Shown here: in pieces, positions 1 to 14,100 of the stretch
Layout: the number at the start of each line of letters is the position of its first letter
Position numbering within the stretch: the first letter of the stretch is position 1
NCBI GenBank assembly: GCA_023055355.1
Contig: JALJCS010000035.1
Coordinates: 5,029,501-5,093,500, forward strand
From: Agelaius tricolor
Lineage: Eukaryota > Chordata > Aves > Passeriformes > Icteridae
Direction: 5' to 3'
DNA length: 64,000 bases
Notes under the pieces: model-generated
Databases searched by the model: none
The model's input: only the letters and a program-made list of their open reading frames with translations
Told to the model about the DNA's origin: nothing
Position numbers and translations under genes: made by a program

Positions 1-2094
1 AAGCTAATTCTGAAATCCAGAGGTTCCCCCACAACTCACAGCAACCACCAACAACCACCTGCAGCCTCAGGTGAGCACCTGAGACACAGCAGCTGGGCTA
101 CACTGCCCGCAGGGCAAAGTTCCTGCTCATCTGTTAGCCAGGCAGGGCCAGAGCCAAGTTCTGCTGGAGAACTAAAGCCAGAGTGATCATCAGGTATTGC
201 TGGGGGTGCCCACTGCAGCCAAATGCTCTTAGGAACAATGTGCTCATAAATCCCTGCTTTGGTACCGGTCAGATGGAATCAGCTTCTCTCTGCACATCAC
301 CCACAAGGCACAAGCCCATGCCAAAGGCAACTTAACTGACCCAGGCTGCAGTTGTCAAGCAGTCTACTCTCCAAAAAGGCTAGAAGATTTCAAATCAAAC
401 ATGATTTTTTACCTTCCTCAGTAAGGTGGATGAGAGTATATAAAAGTATTCCTACTCTGGTGATGGTGAAGGGACAGCAGAGGCAGGAGCTTTCAGACAG
501 AGTTAAGTGGTACTGCTAAAATATTCTCAGTAATTTCCATCATCTTTTCTTTATGACAAAAATTTCTCATGTACAAGAGGCACATAAAACAAGACCAGAG
601 CTGGGCCTTCAGTCTTTCAGGATGGGAGAAGCTGAGTCAATTTTCCTTTGTTGCTTCTGGATAAGTCACTTCATGTCTCCCTCCCTGGACAGTCAACACA
701 GAGCTGACTATTGTCTGAGGGCTTGCTGCAGCCTGAATAAAGGAGGATTGTTAAGAGCTGATATGAAACTCAACAATCCTAAAAAAACTTCTATGAGATA
801 AATTTTCATCGGGTTGTCACAAAATCAGCAAGAGGAAATGACACCATCTCCACATCCAGCAACACATTGTGAGGTTTGAAGGAACAAACTGCAAAAAGGT
901 GAATCTGGGGAGTAGAAATGACTGAATAGGTGTTCTCTTTTATCCCCTCCCCATGGAGTAGCAATGAGGTTCCCCAAGCCCACAGATGGGCAACTACTCA
1001 GTCAACTTTATAATAAGAAGTCCTCTCTTTGGCAGAGTTCAAAATACAGTTTATCAGAGGAAAATTCTGACAAAAGAGCAAACCACCAAGTGAAAAGCCC
1101 AGAACATTTTGCATTTCTAAGGAACAATCCCATCTCCTTGCTCAAAGTGCTCTAAGATGTGGTTTGACCTGCCAACAGAGGACAAGCTCCCCTTTGATGT
1201 AACTAAACTTCTGTCAAAGGGGAAAAATTCTGCTTTATTCTGTCTACCCTGTCAAGCTCTGTGCATTCCTCAGGTCTAACACACTCCAGTTCATTGATGT
1301 CAGAACAGTAAAATCCTCCTACAGCACCAGAGGAGGTTTGGGTGTGCCCAGGTACAGTGTGTGGAGAAGAAAGCATAATCTGGATGGTGAGTCACTCTGA
1401 ATCACCACTGCATGTTAGGGGCTACTTTATAGAGCAGTCCAGGAGTGATTCTTGACTTGCATTTCTGCTGGGCAGAAAACCAGAGCTAGAACTCCATGTG
1501 TGTTAGGAGACAGGAGTCCCTGCTCTTTCATTTGCACTCCACGAGGAGAACACAGAAGGTTATTGCAAACTTGGTCACTGCTGTTATTTGGGTGTACACC
1601 AGAGAAAACATGTGTTTGTGTTCTTTTGTTGCCTCTAAGCTACCAGCCTTCCCTCTGAATGTTTACCATCCAGAGACATGTAGGTGGAAAAGGAATCCGG
1701 GCATTGCTGCCTCAACTATTCCAGTTTAGGGGATTTCAGGGCTGTATAGAAAAACAATTTGTTCTTTGCTAGGGAGCTGAATTTGCTGAGGTAAGAGGAA
1801 AGCAGCCCTGACAGTAAACATTGCTTCTGTGTCACTGCTGGCATCAAGAGCTGTTTTAAGGCATAATTAACCCACAGAGGCTGGAAAGCAGCTTAAAGCT
1901 ACTTTGAGATTCCTAAACTAGAACTTCTGTAAAGCCTAAAGCATTAACACAGTGCATTTATAAAACTCAGTGTGGTAAAGCCCAGCTTTAATCTGGAGCT
2001 TTGCCTTGTGCACACTACTGAGCAGGGTTCCCAAATATGCCCTGAACTGCAAATCTTTAAAAAAAAATAATAAATGAAGTGGACTTATACCAAC
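1..2094 (-). other. SAP30BP intron (incomplete at left edge)
   Basis: I searched the minus strand for the next conserved SAP30BP segment (DKIQKLYERKIKEG) and did not find it. The stretch has no convincing exon, RNA gene or named repeat. The short open frames here carry no recognisable domain. Confidence 0.8.
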
Positions 2095-2183
2095 CTGCAA
2101 TTGGTTAGAACATCTGCCAGGAGGCTCAGGAGGGATTTTGATCTCATCTGGAGACATGTTCCTCACTCTCTCTGAAAAAGAAG
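2095..2183 (-). CDS. SAP30BP: SAP30BP coding exon 5 (start of HCNGP domain)
   Basis: The acceptor is TCTCCAG|CTTC and the donor TTGCAG|GTTGGT, a slightly weak donor. It encodes SFSERVRNMSPDEIKIPP and EPPGRCSNQLQ, nearly identical to human. It ends in phase 0, and the next exon is outside the window. Confidence 0.96.
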
Positions 2184-5100
2184 CTGGAGAGAGCAAACTG
2201 GGATGAGTTCTGGAACTACTGACGGGAATTTCAGCCAAATAAGTCATTATATTTGTTTTATGTCCTATGTCAGCACTACTCCCTCACTGGGAACCCAGGG
2301 CAAAGGTGATGACAATGCTGACAGCTGGTACTTGTGATGTTTTCAAGGTGCTGAGCAAGAAGCAACCAAAGAATCTCAAGGTTGGGTCATTAGAAGAGGG
2401 GTGTGATGCTTTTTTTATTGATACCTACACTCTTGGAGAGAGAATGGGACCATGCATGGGGTGGAGCACAGGATCAATTTTATGCAGGCTGGCCCTTTGC
2501 CATTTTGGGGGAGATAATCACTTGGTGAATATTTAGTTCAGGACATACCTGGATGAACCAAAGTGGCTCAAGGAGAGAACAACGCTCCCCAAGGCTGTCA
2601 AGAGTTAACCACAAGAAATTACATTTCATCCTTAAGTTAAGACTTCCTTAATAGACCCTTTGATCTTTGCTTACAGAGACAGACTGTTGCTAGAAAGAAC
2701 AACTCGTCCTGCAGCACTGGGAACAGCCCAGTCCAGATTGCCAAATTTCCACAGCTGTTTGTACTGGGATACACTACTAAAGTACCTGATTGCCCTATAA
2801 AGATTAGTTTACAGAGTTATCAGCAAGAGAAATGGTCACATTTCCCCCCATTGCTTACTACTTTCCCACTATTATGGGAAACCCAGGCAGGTCTCTGGCC
2901 AAGCCTTGGAGCAGAGATTTGTGCCCCATTTAAGCAGCTGGGATAGTTTTCAAGCATAATTTGTCCAGGGAACACATCCCAGAGGTGCTCTGCAGTGGAT
3001 AAGAGACCTGAGAGCAGCACACAAGTCACATCAACCAAGCTTTTCACATGTGCAGCTCCTCAGTTACACATTCCTCAGTAAAACTCCAGCACCCAGAGTT
3101 CAGCTCCTCTGGATAAAGGCCAGGAGGGCCCAAAGGCCAGACAGGGCTGCTGGAACCCTGGAGAGCTGAGGCTACAGATAAACAACACCACACACACCAT
3201 CAGTGCTGCTACAGTTTCCATGTCCTTTGTAAAAATGTGAAGCACTAAAGACAAGTTCCTTTGCAGAGGAAAAGCTGGCAGGCAACCACTCATTCTATTT
3301 GATCAAGATGTTGCTGAGGGTTAAATTCTTCAGCAGTTGCCAGTAACGAACAAAAAGTGTCCTTTGGCATTTAGCAAGTGGGAGCCTTTATGGAAGGAGG
3401 AAAGCTTGCCAGACTCCCCAGAGAAAGGCAGGCAAAGGGAGCTCCCTGACAACAAGGCACACTTTTGTTACAGGTTACAGCTGCTGCTGGGATGGGGAGG
3501 CCTCTGGGTTAATTACAGCTTCAGGAAACCCGGAAAGACAGTGGCAAAGACACAGAAGTGTGGGTAATACCCAGCACACAAGGCTTGCTGGAAAAGGTAA
3601 AAGCTGATTAATGGCTTAAGAGGTTCACAGCAGAAGCATTAAAAAAAAAAAAAAAAGACCATTAAATCCAGATTTTATTAGTAAAGAAAGCACCTGAAAA
3701 AAAAATAATAAAAAAAATCAAGCCTAGCTCCACATTAGACATCCCACAGGCTCCCTTGTCTTTGCAGATGAGCCACAGAGAAATGAAGCATTTATGGGAA
3801 GGGGAACTGTGTGCTCATATAAACTCAGGAACTCTGGGCAGGACCTCTGTTTTACCTGCAGAAAAAGCCAAAGTCATAAGAATATCTTCAGCAATCCATT
3901 CAAAGCCCCCTTGAAAAAGAAATCATTTTGGAAGCAGAACAAGAGCTCCCAGTGAGACAATATATTTTGATGCATGACTTTTCAGGTTTGGTGCTCATTT
4001 CCTCTTTTGTTTGAGCCTTGTGAAAAGAATTCTTTATCAACATTATGGGGGAAAGCACCTTTTAATGGTTTACAAGGAGCTGGAACTAAGGAATCTTTGC
4101 CTCCTTCAATCCCACCAGAGCTGGAGGCAGCTGAACACTGCCAGCAGCAAGGCAGGACATGCACCTCACAAACTGAGCACAAACTTGCAGCATTACTCAG
4201 TTATTTCATCACTTTGCAGCCAGCCTGAGGTGCCACATCATTGGGAAGAAAAGGGTGAGTTTAAGGGTGAGTTTAACCCCTTTGGGCTTATTTACAGTAA
4301 GGAAGTACAAATTATCCATGCCCTCCAGCAGTCCTCAGACTTGCTCCCCACACTGACAGAATGGCTGATTCCACAGCATCTTCCCACCAGCTCTTTCCCT
4401 AGAGGAAAACTGGGATTATAATCCTGGCATTTGCATGCATGGCCACACACTCTTGTATAAAACATTTTGTGTTTTCCAAGTCCCAAGGGCAGCTTTCCAC
4501 CATGTCTACAGCAATAACTGCAGATGAACAGCTCACAACAAGGTGTGTCCTCACAGGATACAGCCAACTGCTCTGTGCATCCTGTTATTCCTGTCAAGAC
4601 CACAGTTTTACTTTGACATGAGTCACAGGTAGTGACACTGCCTCCAGCCCCTCATTTGCCCTGTGATTTGCAGGCTCACAGCCTAGAGGATCTCCAAGTG
4701 TGGACCTCAGGAAATGGCTGTTGGCACAATTAATCACTCTAGGCACACCCAGATTCTGGCTCACAGTAAGTAAATATCTTCCCCAATCAGATTCTCAGTC
4801 CTGACAAAGAACTAAGGCTGTGAAGCAGATCCCATGAATCAGATGGGGGTTCAAGAAAGCAGGGGCCACTGCCCCTGAAAGCCTCCTGCTGCTAAAGGAC
4901 ACTGCTGCTGGTGCTTAGTCTGTGCATTCTCCTTCCACAAGCTGGCCTTAAAATTAAAACCTTCATCAGCACAAGCAGTAGGTGTTTGTAGCTTTTTGTG
5001 CAGTCAGCACATGCACTGTGGTAAAGGAGAGCCACTCCTCTGCTCCCAGGCCACGCACAGCAGGCCAAAGCACAGGCAAATATCATCTTGCAAAGACTCA

Positions 5101-8100
5101 GCACCTCAGCAGTGAGAGAAGGAGATTTCACAGATTTCAAGGATTTGCTCACTAGATCTTGGTAAGGCAGAAAATGAAATGGAAATGCTACATTTAATGT
5201 GCTTCAGTTTGAGATGGATGGATTATGTGACCTATACCCAACAGCAGGAGACAAATCTGCAAAGCAGGAGAGAAAGTGACACAGTGCAAACTGTGAGCTC
5301 CACTTCCAGAGGGAAATGACTGCTCTGAGTCCAAAGGCTGTGCTGGAAACATTGGCAGAGAGCACACAGGAATTTTGTTTCCTACAGATGGGTAGGAATG
5401 ATTTCCTAGTGCAGAGAAAAGCAAAAGAGCAGAGAGCACAGAGCTGGCTGTACAGGGCAGACACGGTATGGATCATGGCTCTTGGATTAACGCTGCTCCC
5501 AGGTGGGATAAAGAACTCCTGTCCCTTTCAGGGGTCACTTATACGCTCTGTTTGAAGCAGCCACAATGGATTAGAGGCAGTTCAGGTGCCAGTTTCTTTC
5601 TAAAGGTCACACTATACAAAAAAAAACAAGGAAAGGGTGATCAGAGCATCAAGGGCTTCCCCTGGAAACATGCAAACCGGTGGTGCCAGCTCTCTACAAC
5701 CGCATTCCCTGGCACTCCAGCCAAGGCTGCTTGGCATAAACCAGGGTGGGGGGGTTCTAAATTCCTGGCACCAGAACAGCCAAATCAGAGGGAAGAACTG
5801 GAGACAACAACATGCCAGTGAGTCACCCATCCATGGAAGGACACCAGGTCCCTTTCTGCTCCGTGGGCTGAGAAATGCAGAGGGAGACCTGCAAGTCAGC
5901 CATACTTTCTGCTCTTATGAACACTGACTTTGTGCTTAGATATCCCAAGGGCTGGAGAGAACATTTCTTACGATCCAAAAGGCAAACAACCATGCTGCAA
6001 AGAACTTCCGGGCAAAAATCCCTACATCCTTCTAGTATTATTTTGCAAAGCTGCAGGAAACAGCAAATGCAATGTTGTGGCAGCACCATGAAACGATTCA
6101 AAGTGGTACAAAAAGCCCCAAAGGACAATGCTGATGTAGAATTCCATGAAAATAAGTTTCACACATTTCCTTCTCAACCATGGGGCTGAAACCTTCCCTC
6201 TCATTCTGTCAGCCATTGATTATGTGATTACTACCTTGGCATAAGTCAGGACAACCATGCCCTTCCCAGCAGCTCCTCCCTACTGTTTTCTTTGTGCCAA
6301 CTCCAGTGCTCACCTAGCATGCACTAAGCACATCAGGGAATGGATCCAGCTGGAAGCCTCACAGGGAAAAAAAGGAAAAAAAAAAAAAAAAAGAAACAAC
6401 AAAAAAAGAAGAAAAGAGCAGTGAAGATGGATCCCAGCTGGCTCCCGCTCCCAGAGCTGCTCCAACGTTTCTGTGCATCCGGGGAGGTAAAACACAAACA
6501 GTGCTCTTGGCAGGAGCCTACACTTATTTCATACTTAAGCAACTGCACAATCACAGACTTTAATAAAGGTGATGCAGAAAAATTTAGGGTTATCTTCTGA
6601 GAAGGGCAGGGCCACACTCTTTGAATGCAAAAAGCAGTTGTGGAAAACTGTCCAAGGAGGACCTTGATTTCCATAGACTGATAGACAAAACTTGAGGGGT
6701 CCAGATTGGAGCAGTTACTCACTTTGTGTCAGAAAATCTTGCACCTTTTTCCATTAAAGAATTTTAACTGTGAAAGTCCAAGTTTTCAGAAAGGGAGTGG
6801 TTCTTACATTATTCCAACTGTAAGTCTCTTGCAACAGCTCCTTTTCAACTAGATAAGATATGGTCTAATGGAACAGATCTACAGAATCCAGCATGGCAAG
6901 TATGCTGACCTTTAATAACCTGGTTCTGCACAAAGCCAGCCTGCACATGCTGTTGGAAAAGGATATTAAAGATAAGATTGCAGAGACCTCAGTCCAGGTC
7001 TCAGACTCTCCAACACTGCTCACACATGAGCTGTGACACTACCAAGTGCCCCCTGTGCTGCTTTTAAAGCCATGTGCAAGTCTGGGCCGTGGTGAGACAA
7101 AGAAATGCAGTCTGGGCAGTCACTGTGGGAAAAGGGGACTAACAGAATTGTAACCTGAGCCTTACACCTTCATTAAGAAAGGACTTCCCACTACATTGCT
7201 TCAAACTGCACAGCTTCACCCATATGTAAAATACAGAGGAAAAGAGCAGTTGGCTTTCAGGGATTTTGCTGTAGTTTTTACCCCAAATCCTGTTGTCTCA
7301 TCCATGTTTCCAGGGTACATTTTGAGAAGGATGAGTAGATGGGAGAAAGATTTCTGTTGCATTTAATGATGAGACTGGTTGAAGCAGTTTTGCCTTCTAA
7401 AGGCAGAAATTCCAATAGACAGCAGTTGCAAAGTCTGGGCAGGCCAACTAAAAAGGACTTATAAATCCCAGACTTCAGTGATGGCTGCTGTAGGAATCAC
7501 AGCTGACCCGAGTATATACCATCTTAATTTACACTTACCACATTTTATGACTGAAATATCAAACTGATTTGAGAGATGAAGCAACTTCCAAACTCATTTG
7601 TCTTTAATGATATTATTATGTGATACCACACAATTGCAGGAGTAACCTCAGGAACAGAGGATCAGTTCAAGACAGTCAGAAATGCAATATAAAATACAGT
7701 TTCTGTGCAGCTCCAAAGAGACCAAGCAGAGGATTGTATTTCAAGCTGACAACCCTGGACTTTCCAAATCTAATAATGGTCCAATGACTAAATGACATGT
7801 CACAAAAATCAAGTTTTAGTAACTATTAGAAAACATAGAGTACTATGTCAGCACAGCAGCTGTAAATCTGTGAGTGGCTCACATTTAAATGGGGATACTT
7901 TCAGTGAGTTTTGGAAGCCACAGAACAAAGTCATCACTCCTGGTTCCACTGGCTCTGTCTAGACAAAGTTACACTACTGGTTTTAAGCTCATCTAGAAAA
8001 ACACCAACACTGCCCTTTACATACAAGTTTTAAACATGAAATTATTTTCATATTTTTAAGCATGAAGCCTTTCTCCCAGAAGAAAAGTTCACTAAAAATA

Positions 8101-11100
8101 TTCAGGCAGGAATTGAAATTACAGCATTGCCAGGTCAGAGGGAAGATGCTTTTTACAAAGTGGGACTTACAAGGTCTAGCTTGAATAAAAACCTGTGAAT
8201 TAATACTTTTGAGTGAACTTACCAACTAGCTCCTGAGGATCTCTTTTCTCCACTTCTGAGAATTCCTGAAAAGAAGGAGGAATTAAAAGATTTTAGTCAA
8301 GTTATGCCTCCAACCTAAAAAGCTATGCTGTTTATTTAGAAATGTGCAACTTTTTTTCTGAGACAAGGGAATAAAAATAAGAATTAAATCCAATTTATTA
8401 GGTAAGAGGACAATGTCTGGACCATGGTAAGCCAAAGCCTAACAGGATGCTCCACTTCTTTGCGAAGCTAAATTTAATGAAAGAATTAAGGCTTTGTTTC
8501 ACCAGGTCTTGGATACTGAACTCCTCTGGAATTCCACAGAAACTGTTGTACACAAAGCCTTTCCTCAAAACAGATCAAACCATAGATTCTTCATTTTTGG
8601 TGACTGGCCCTGGGCACCAAGCAGCAGTCAGTGTTTTAAAGCACAGCTGGGTGAACCCAGGCTGATCCAGCCCACAGGAGACTCCTTTAGTCCTGGGAAT
8701 GCCAAGCAGAGCTCTGTGCAGCTCCCAGTGCTCTGAGCAGGACCAGCCCGGTGCATTCCCAGAGCAATGTGGCCCCAGCCCAGGTGCTCCCAGAGCCAGA
8801 GCTCAGGGATCAGCTCCTGATCAGCCTCCCCAGGCTCTGGGAGGCTCTCAGAGCTCTGCAGGGTCCCAGCCTGCAGAGGTTTGCCAGATGTGTGTGTGTG
8901 ATGCTAAATTCATCAGTGCCCCTGTGCCATGCAGGGCTTTGGCTGACAAACCCTCTCCAAACCAAACCAAACCAAACCAAACTGCCAGGGAGTGCTGGTG
9001 ATGCAGATCCTGTGCTCCTATTTCAGAAGGATGATTCCACTGTCAGCTCTCTTGCTGCTGCTTTCCAGGAGTGATACAGCCAGCCTGCTCTACCAGGGAC
9101 TCAAGAGCAACCTGCACTGGCTTGCTCTGCTCTGTTTGGAGATGGCCACACAGCTAATCCTTGCCTGCTTAAAGAAATTAAGGACACCTCATCTGCACAT
9201 GTTTGCAGCAGTGTGCTGAGCAGGAGGCATTATGTAGGTTAAGACATTCTTAAATATGGTTTCACCATACTGAGACCAACACCCAAATATTCTGGTGCTT
9301 CTGGGAGATCCCAGGAGAGTCAAAAGTGATATCAAGCTCAGCACAAATAAAGTTTCTGAAACAGTACCAGCTGTATCCCAACATTGCCCTCTCCCTCTGC
9401 CTCCCTCCCAGAGACCTTTTGTGACTCACTGGACTGTTTGTCCAAAATTCCTCAGTGCCTCCAAACACTGAAGCCATTCATTGAACCTGACACTGACAGA
9501 ATGCTGCCTCCTTGCTGCTTGGTAACAGCTCCCTGACCCTCTCCTTTTCTCCATTTCCAGTCAGGTGAGAGGTGCATCAGGTGAGGAGAGAGCAGTGAGG
9601 TCACCAAGCCAGATGTGGAAACAGCCTGTGCCAAACTCACTCTGAAAATGACCCATTTTCAGAGAAGCCAAAGCCCTCTGGAAGCAGAAAAACAAATTCT
9701 TTGTGTGGCACTAACTGCTACAGGGCATTTTTTTTATAGCCATTCATGGACACAAAAAAAAAAAAAAAAAAAAAAAAGAAAGCACTATTTCTGCATTAGT
9801 ACACTTGGATCACAAAAATACAAGGCTAAAGCTATTTTAGAAAAAGAAAGAAGTACACAGAAGAACACACATCTTCTCCCTGGCCAGCTGGCCCCAGGCC
9901 CCTCTGAGATGGGCTGAAGTGTCACAGCTCCAAGCCCTGTGAGACAATGCCTTTGGTGTGTGCATCAACAGCTCTCCTCCCAGCATCACAGAGAAAAATT
10001 TCAACAGGAACATGACATTTCAAAGCAAACAAATGATGCCAAAGCAGTAGCTCTCTTTGGTGAGGGCACTGGACAGGAATCCAGGGAATCCAGACTGTGT
10101 TCTCCACAAACCTACATGGATGGGGAGTTCACAGACTGAGCTTCAGGTCACCACTGGAGAAGTGGGAGCAACTCTGTGGTAACTGATGGGCTGTGAGGAC
10201 AAATCCAGATGACCACAGAGGCTGGAGAAGCTCACAGAGCTGCAGATGCAAGGTAACATCTGTCCAGGCACATACAGTGACTCACCAGCAGTGAATACAT
10301 GTGTCAGGAGGCTGCTCATTCCCTTTCAGGGGGAAACTTGCTAGATGGGTAATTAAAACTATTTCTCACCTTGGTTTGAGACAAGCAAATGTTTGTTGAG
10401 GTGAAAGGAGGGAAGTGCTTTAGCTCTAACCTTGACTAAACTCCATTCTGCACTCTTATCTCTTGTAAGTTTTAAGTGGAACTGAGGAGGAAGTGGAAGA
10501 GACAAGGCTATGTCCCTGAGCACCTCCTGATCCTTCCTCTTACCCTCATACTATTTATTATTCCATTATGCTTCCCATCTCCTTCTGCCCACTTCTTGCA
10601 AGAGAAATAATCCCCCAAAACAGCAATATTGCCAAGCAGGCACTTAAGCAACCCAGTGGCACAGGCATATTCAGGTGAATTAGACATGGCCCCAAAAGGG
10701 CTGCCCTCTTATTTGGGCTCTAACAGCCTTGAAAGGGGCTGTGCTGCATTTCTGACTTGTCCAGAAGCTCATTTTCAAGTCTCCTGTATGCCTGAAGTTA
10801 GTACCAAGCATAAGCACACAGCTCTCAGGAAACATGAACTCATGTGCTGAGAGAGAATCTGATGGCCAAACCCCCTCCTGCCATGTTTTATATTAGACTG
10901 TCCTGGTTTGATCAAACCATGACATAGACAAAGATCTCTGAAATGTCAGCTGTGTTAAATAGCATGTTCTATGAACTTCCAGAATCATCAGTAAGTTTGC
11001 TTTAACCAGAATTTTCTTGTTTAATTTGAATCCTTTGAGTCTGTCCCATTTATAAGAGGCTAAATCAAGCCAGTCCTCTCAGGCTCTACTGTTTTGCTCT

Positions 11101-14100
11101 GGCTCACATTTTCCCACCACAGCCACCCCAAGTCCAGTCCCCACAGGCCCCAGCCAAGACATCAGAGAGCCCAGAGCTACTCCAAGCAACAGTAAACACG
11201 TTCAGCCCTGGATTGCAGCCACACCTCACTGCCCAGGGACAGGAATTTTGCTTAGTGATGAGTTCCTTCATACCTCCACCCACTGCTCCATCCTGAGCTG
11301 GAGACATCAACACAGCTTTTCATTAACTTGGGCTGCTTTCAAACCTCTTAAATGCTTTCAAAATACAAGTGGATGACCAACTTCTCCAGTGCTTGTTCAT
11401 ATTTGCTCAGTTTGCTGTTGAAAACAACGAGGCAAGCATCAACAACTTGACTAAAGTTTGGCAGATGCAAGGTTTAAGGAGTCTTGTTCAAACCTCTGAG
11501 TATCTTTTGAAGATCCAGAACGTTCTAAAAACTTCCAATGGAGCAATCACATCAGAACTGTTCTACACTCCCTTAGGCTAATTTAAGTTTGAGACACACG
11601 ATGAGTACAATGAACTGATTAGGAAAGACAGCATAAAAACCACAAATCTGCAGATCTTATCTAATACATTAAGTGGAATGAAATGGAGAATCACCAAGTG
11701 GAAAAATAAGGTACAATAAATACTGGAAAGTTGCTACCTTTTGGTTATGAAAGAGAAGAAATATTCATGTGTGGATGAGAGATTTCTAAGGGAATTCCAA
11801 AGCATTTAAACAATGGAAAATTTGAAGGTAAATGAATTTTATATAGGGAAGTTACCTAAATCCACTTAGGCAAAGGTGATCTCTCTGTTGATTACATCAC
11901 CAATACCCACTGTGTTATGTATCAGTATCTCACATGGAGCATGAAATCAAGCAGGTGACTGATTCCAGCAGGAGGGATTTTATGTCAAAACTCCCCATCA
12001 GAGTAAATATACGAAATTATTAGAGATTTCAAGCATCCCAGAGCTAAAGGCATCACTTAAAGAGTTCATTTCCATTTGAATTCTGAGGCCTTTCAAAAAA
12101 CAATGTTAGGACTTTGCTAGTGACACCTATACCACAGAGTTTTCATAAACCAAACCCCTGAAAATCTGTACAGAAGCAACTCTAAATTCACTTATTGCTT
12201 GACTGAATTTGAAAAAAAAAAAAAAGACAAAAAAAGCAATACTGTGCTTTATCATGCACTCAGCAAGTTGATTTTCTGGCTGCCATCTACTGTGCAGCCC
12301 TGATCTCACAAGACCAACAGTTTAAGGGCCCAAAGCCAGCACTGAAAGGAGTCAAGGGATGCCACGGTGCTCCAGAGCCAAGCTGGAACAAGAGAAAACA
12401 CAAAAACAGGCAGGAGGGAGACTCCTTCCCCCTGAACTGGAGATTAATAAAGAGCAGACTCTGAAGAGCACAAGCTGCTATGGACAAAGCATTAAAAAAA
12501 ACCCCCAAACTACACCCTTTTCATAGATTTCTGTGCTTCCAATAACAACTATGCACATCAGCTCACTGAGAGCAGACAGCATTTATGGTGTTACTAATCC
12601 TGTTTGAGTATAGGAAAAGGTTTTTAATTTTTTCCACTTTCCCAAGACAAATGGCTTTTTTCAAGCCCTGGACAAGATGAGTGCCTGCAAGAGCCTGGCT
12701 CATCAGCACCAAGTGTTGGTTCAGTTTTTGTGTATAATCATCAGTTAAAGAGGAGCAGGATGAAGGGAGGGTGTGTACACACACAAAAGGGAAGTGTTGC
12801 ATTTTGCCTGAAGCTTTCACCTCACTGGGGTGACATCTTTTCAGTCCTACAGTGTCTCCATCCAGTTACATAAAAAACAGTGTCTGCTCAAGCTCCAAGG
12901 AAAATAAAAACAACCCAACACAATCCTCACAGCATGGAACAGAGATTAAAGGAAGGAAGCAAAACAATATGAATCTGAGACTGATGAATTCCAGTTTGGA
13001 CAGGCTTGCCCAGAACAGCTTTATTTAATGGAAAGAATGGACTGACTTAAAACAATGCTCACTAAATCCTTGCTGAAACAAGATCCATAAATCCAGCTCA
13101 GTGCTCACATCCAACATAACTGCTGGCACTAACTGTCACCACGAGGTACAAATTCAAGCAATTCTTGCAGAAGCAGGTGCACATATCAGTGCAGGTGCAC
13201 TTCAAGCTACCAGGAGAAATGGTTCAAGAGGGAGGCTGAAGACACAAAACCAGACCCTGATGGCTTTAACAAATATGCAAATTTTAAGAAATGGTGAAGT
13301 TGATGCCAGGTTTGCCACTGCTCAGTTGCATTCCCAAACTTTCAGCCAACTGAAACCTGCAGCTTCATTCCCCCACTGACTTCCAGGAAATATTAAAAGC
13401 AACTAGCTCAGACAATACCTTCCCCCAACATTTTCTTTTTTTTTTTTTTTTCAGCAAATGCTCTTGTGTTGCAGAATTTCTTCTCTCTCCCAACTACTTC
13501 ACGTGATTGTTTGCACATAACTTTAATGCAAATTTAAACTGGCAGCCACAAAATGTACAGAGCAGTGACATCATTGTCAAGCAGTGTATTAGTTTGAAGA
13601 TATTGCAGAGAATTTTTCAGTACAGTAGCCAGGGGATCTGCTGCTGTAACAGCTGTTACAGTGGATTTCTTCAATCTGAGCAAGTGCCAGCAGTAAGTTT
13701 TTGTAATTTTCCCTCCTCTCTACAATTCAGAGTATCTCCTGTAATCCCAAAACACAAACAGCCTCACTTGGCTGAGTATGATGGAAAGAAACTATAACTT
13801 AGCAGAAAGTGTCAGAAGAGTTTTCTAAGCCAAGTGATGATGGCCTTGCCAGAGCAAGCAGGTGGAATGTCTACATCATGCAGGCAGCAGGAGAAAGACA
13901 ACCCCAAACCCTGCATTGTGCCTTTTTTCTCCCCTTTCTTTTCTTTTTTTTTTAAAGGAACATGGTAGCAATTATGTTCTTGCTTTTCCTCTACAAAGAT
14001 CAGAAGTGCTCATGGGAACAGAACACCAGAAATGTCTCATTTAATATTAAAAGTGCATGACATGATTTCATTTCTTGCTCTCCAGATCTGCCTGATGTTG

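Noticed and set aside
9754..9777. Poly(A) run as the tail of a retrogene or SINE
   Set aside because: No gene-like or SINE-like body precedes it and no target-site duplication was seen.
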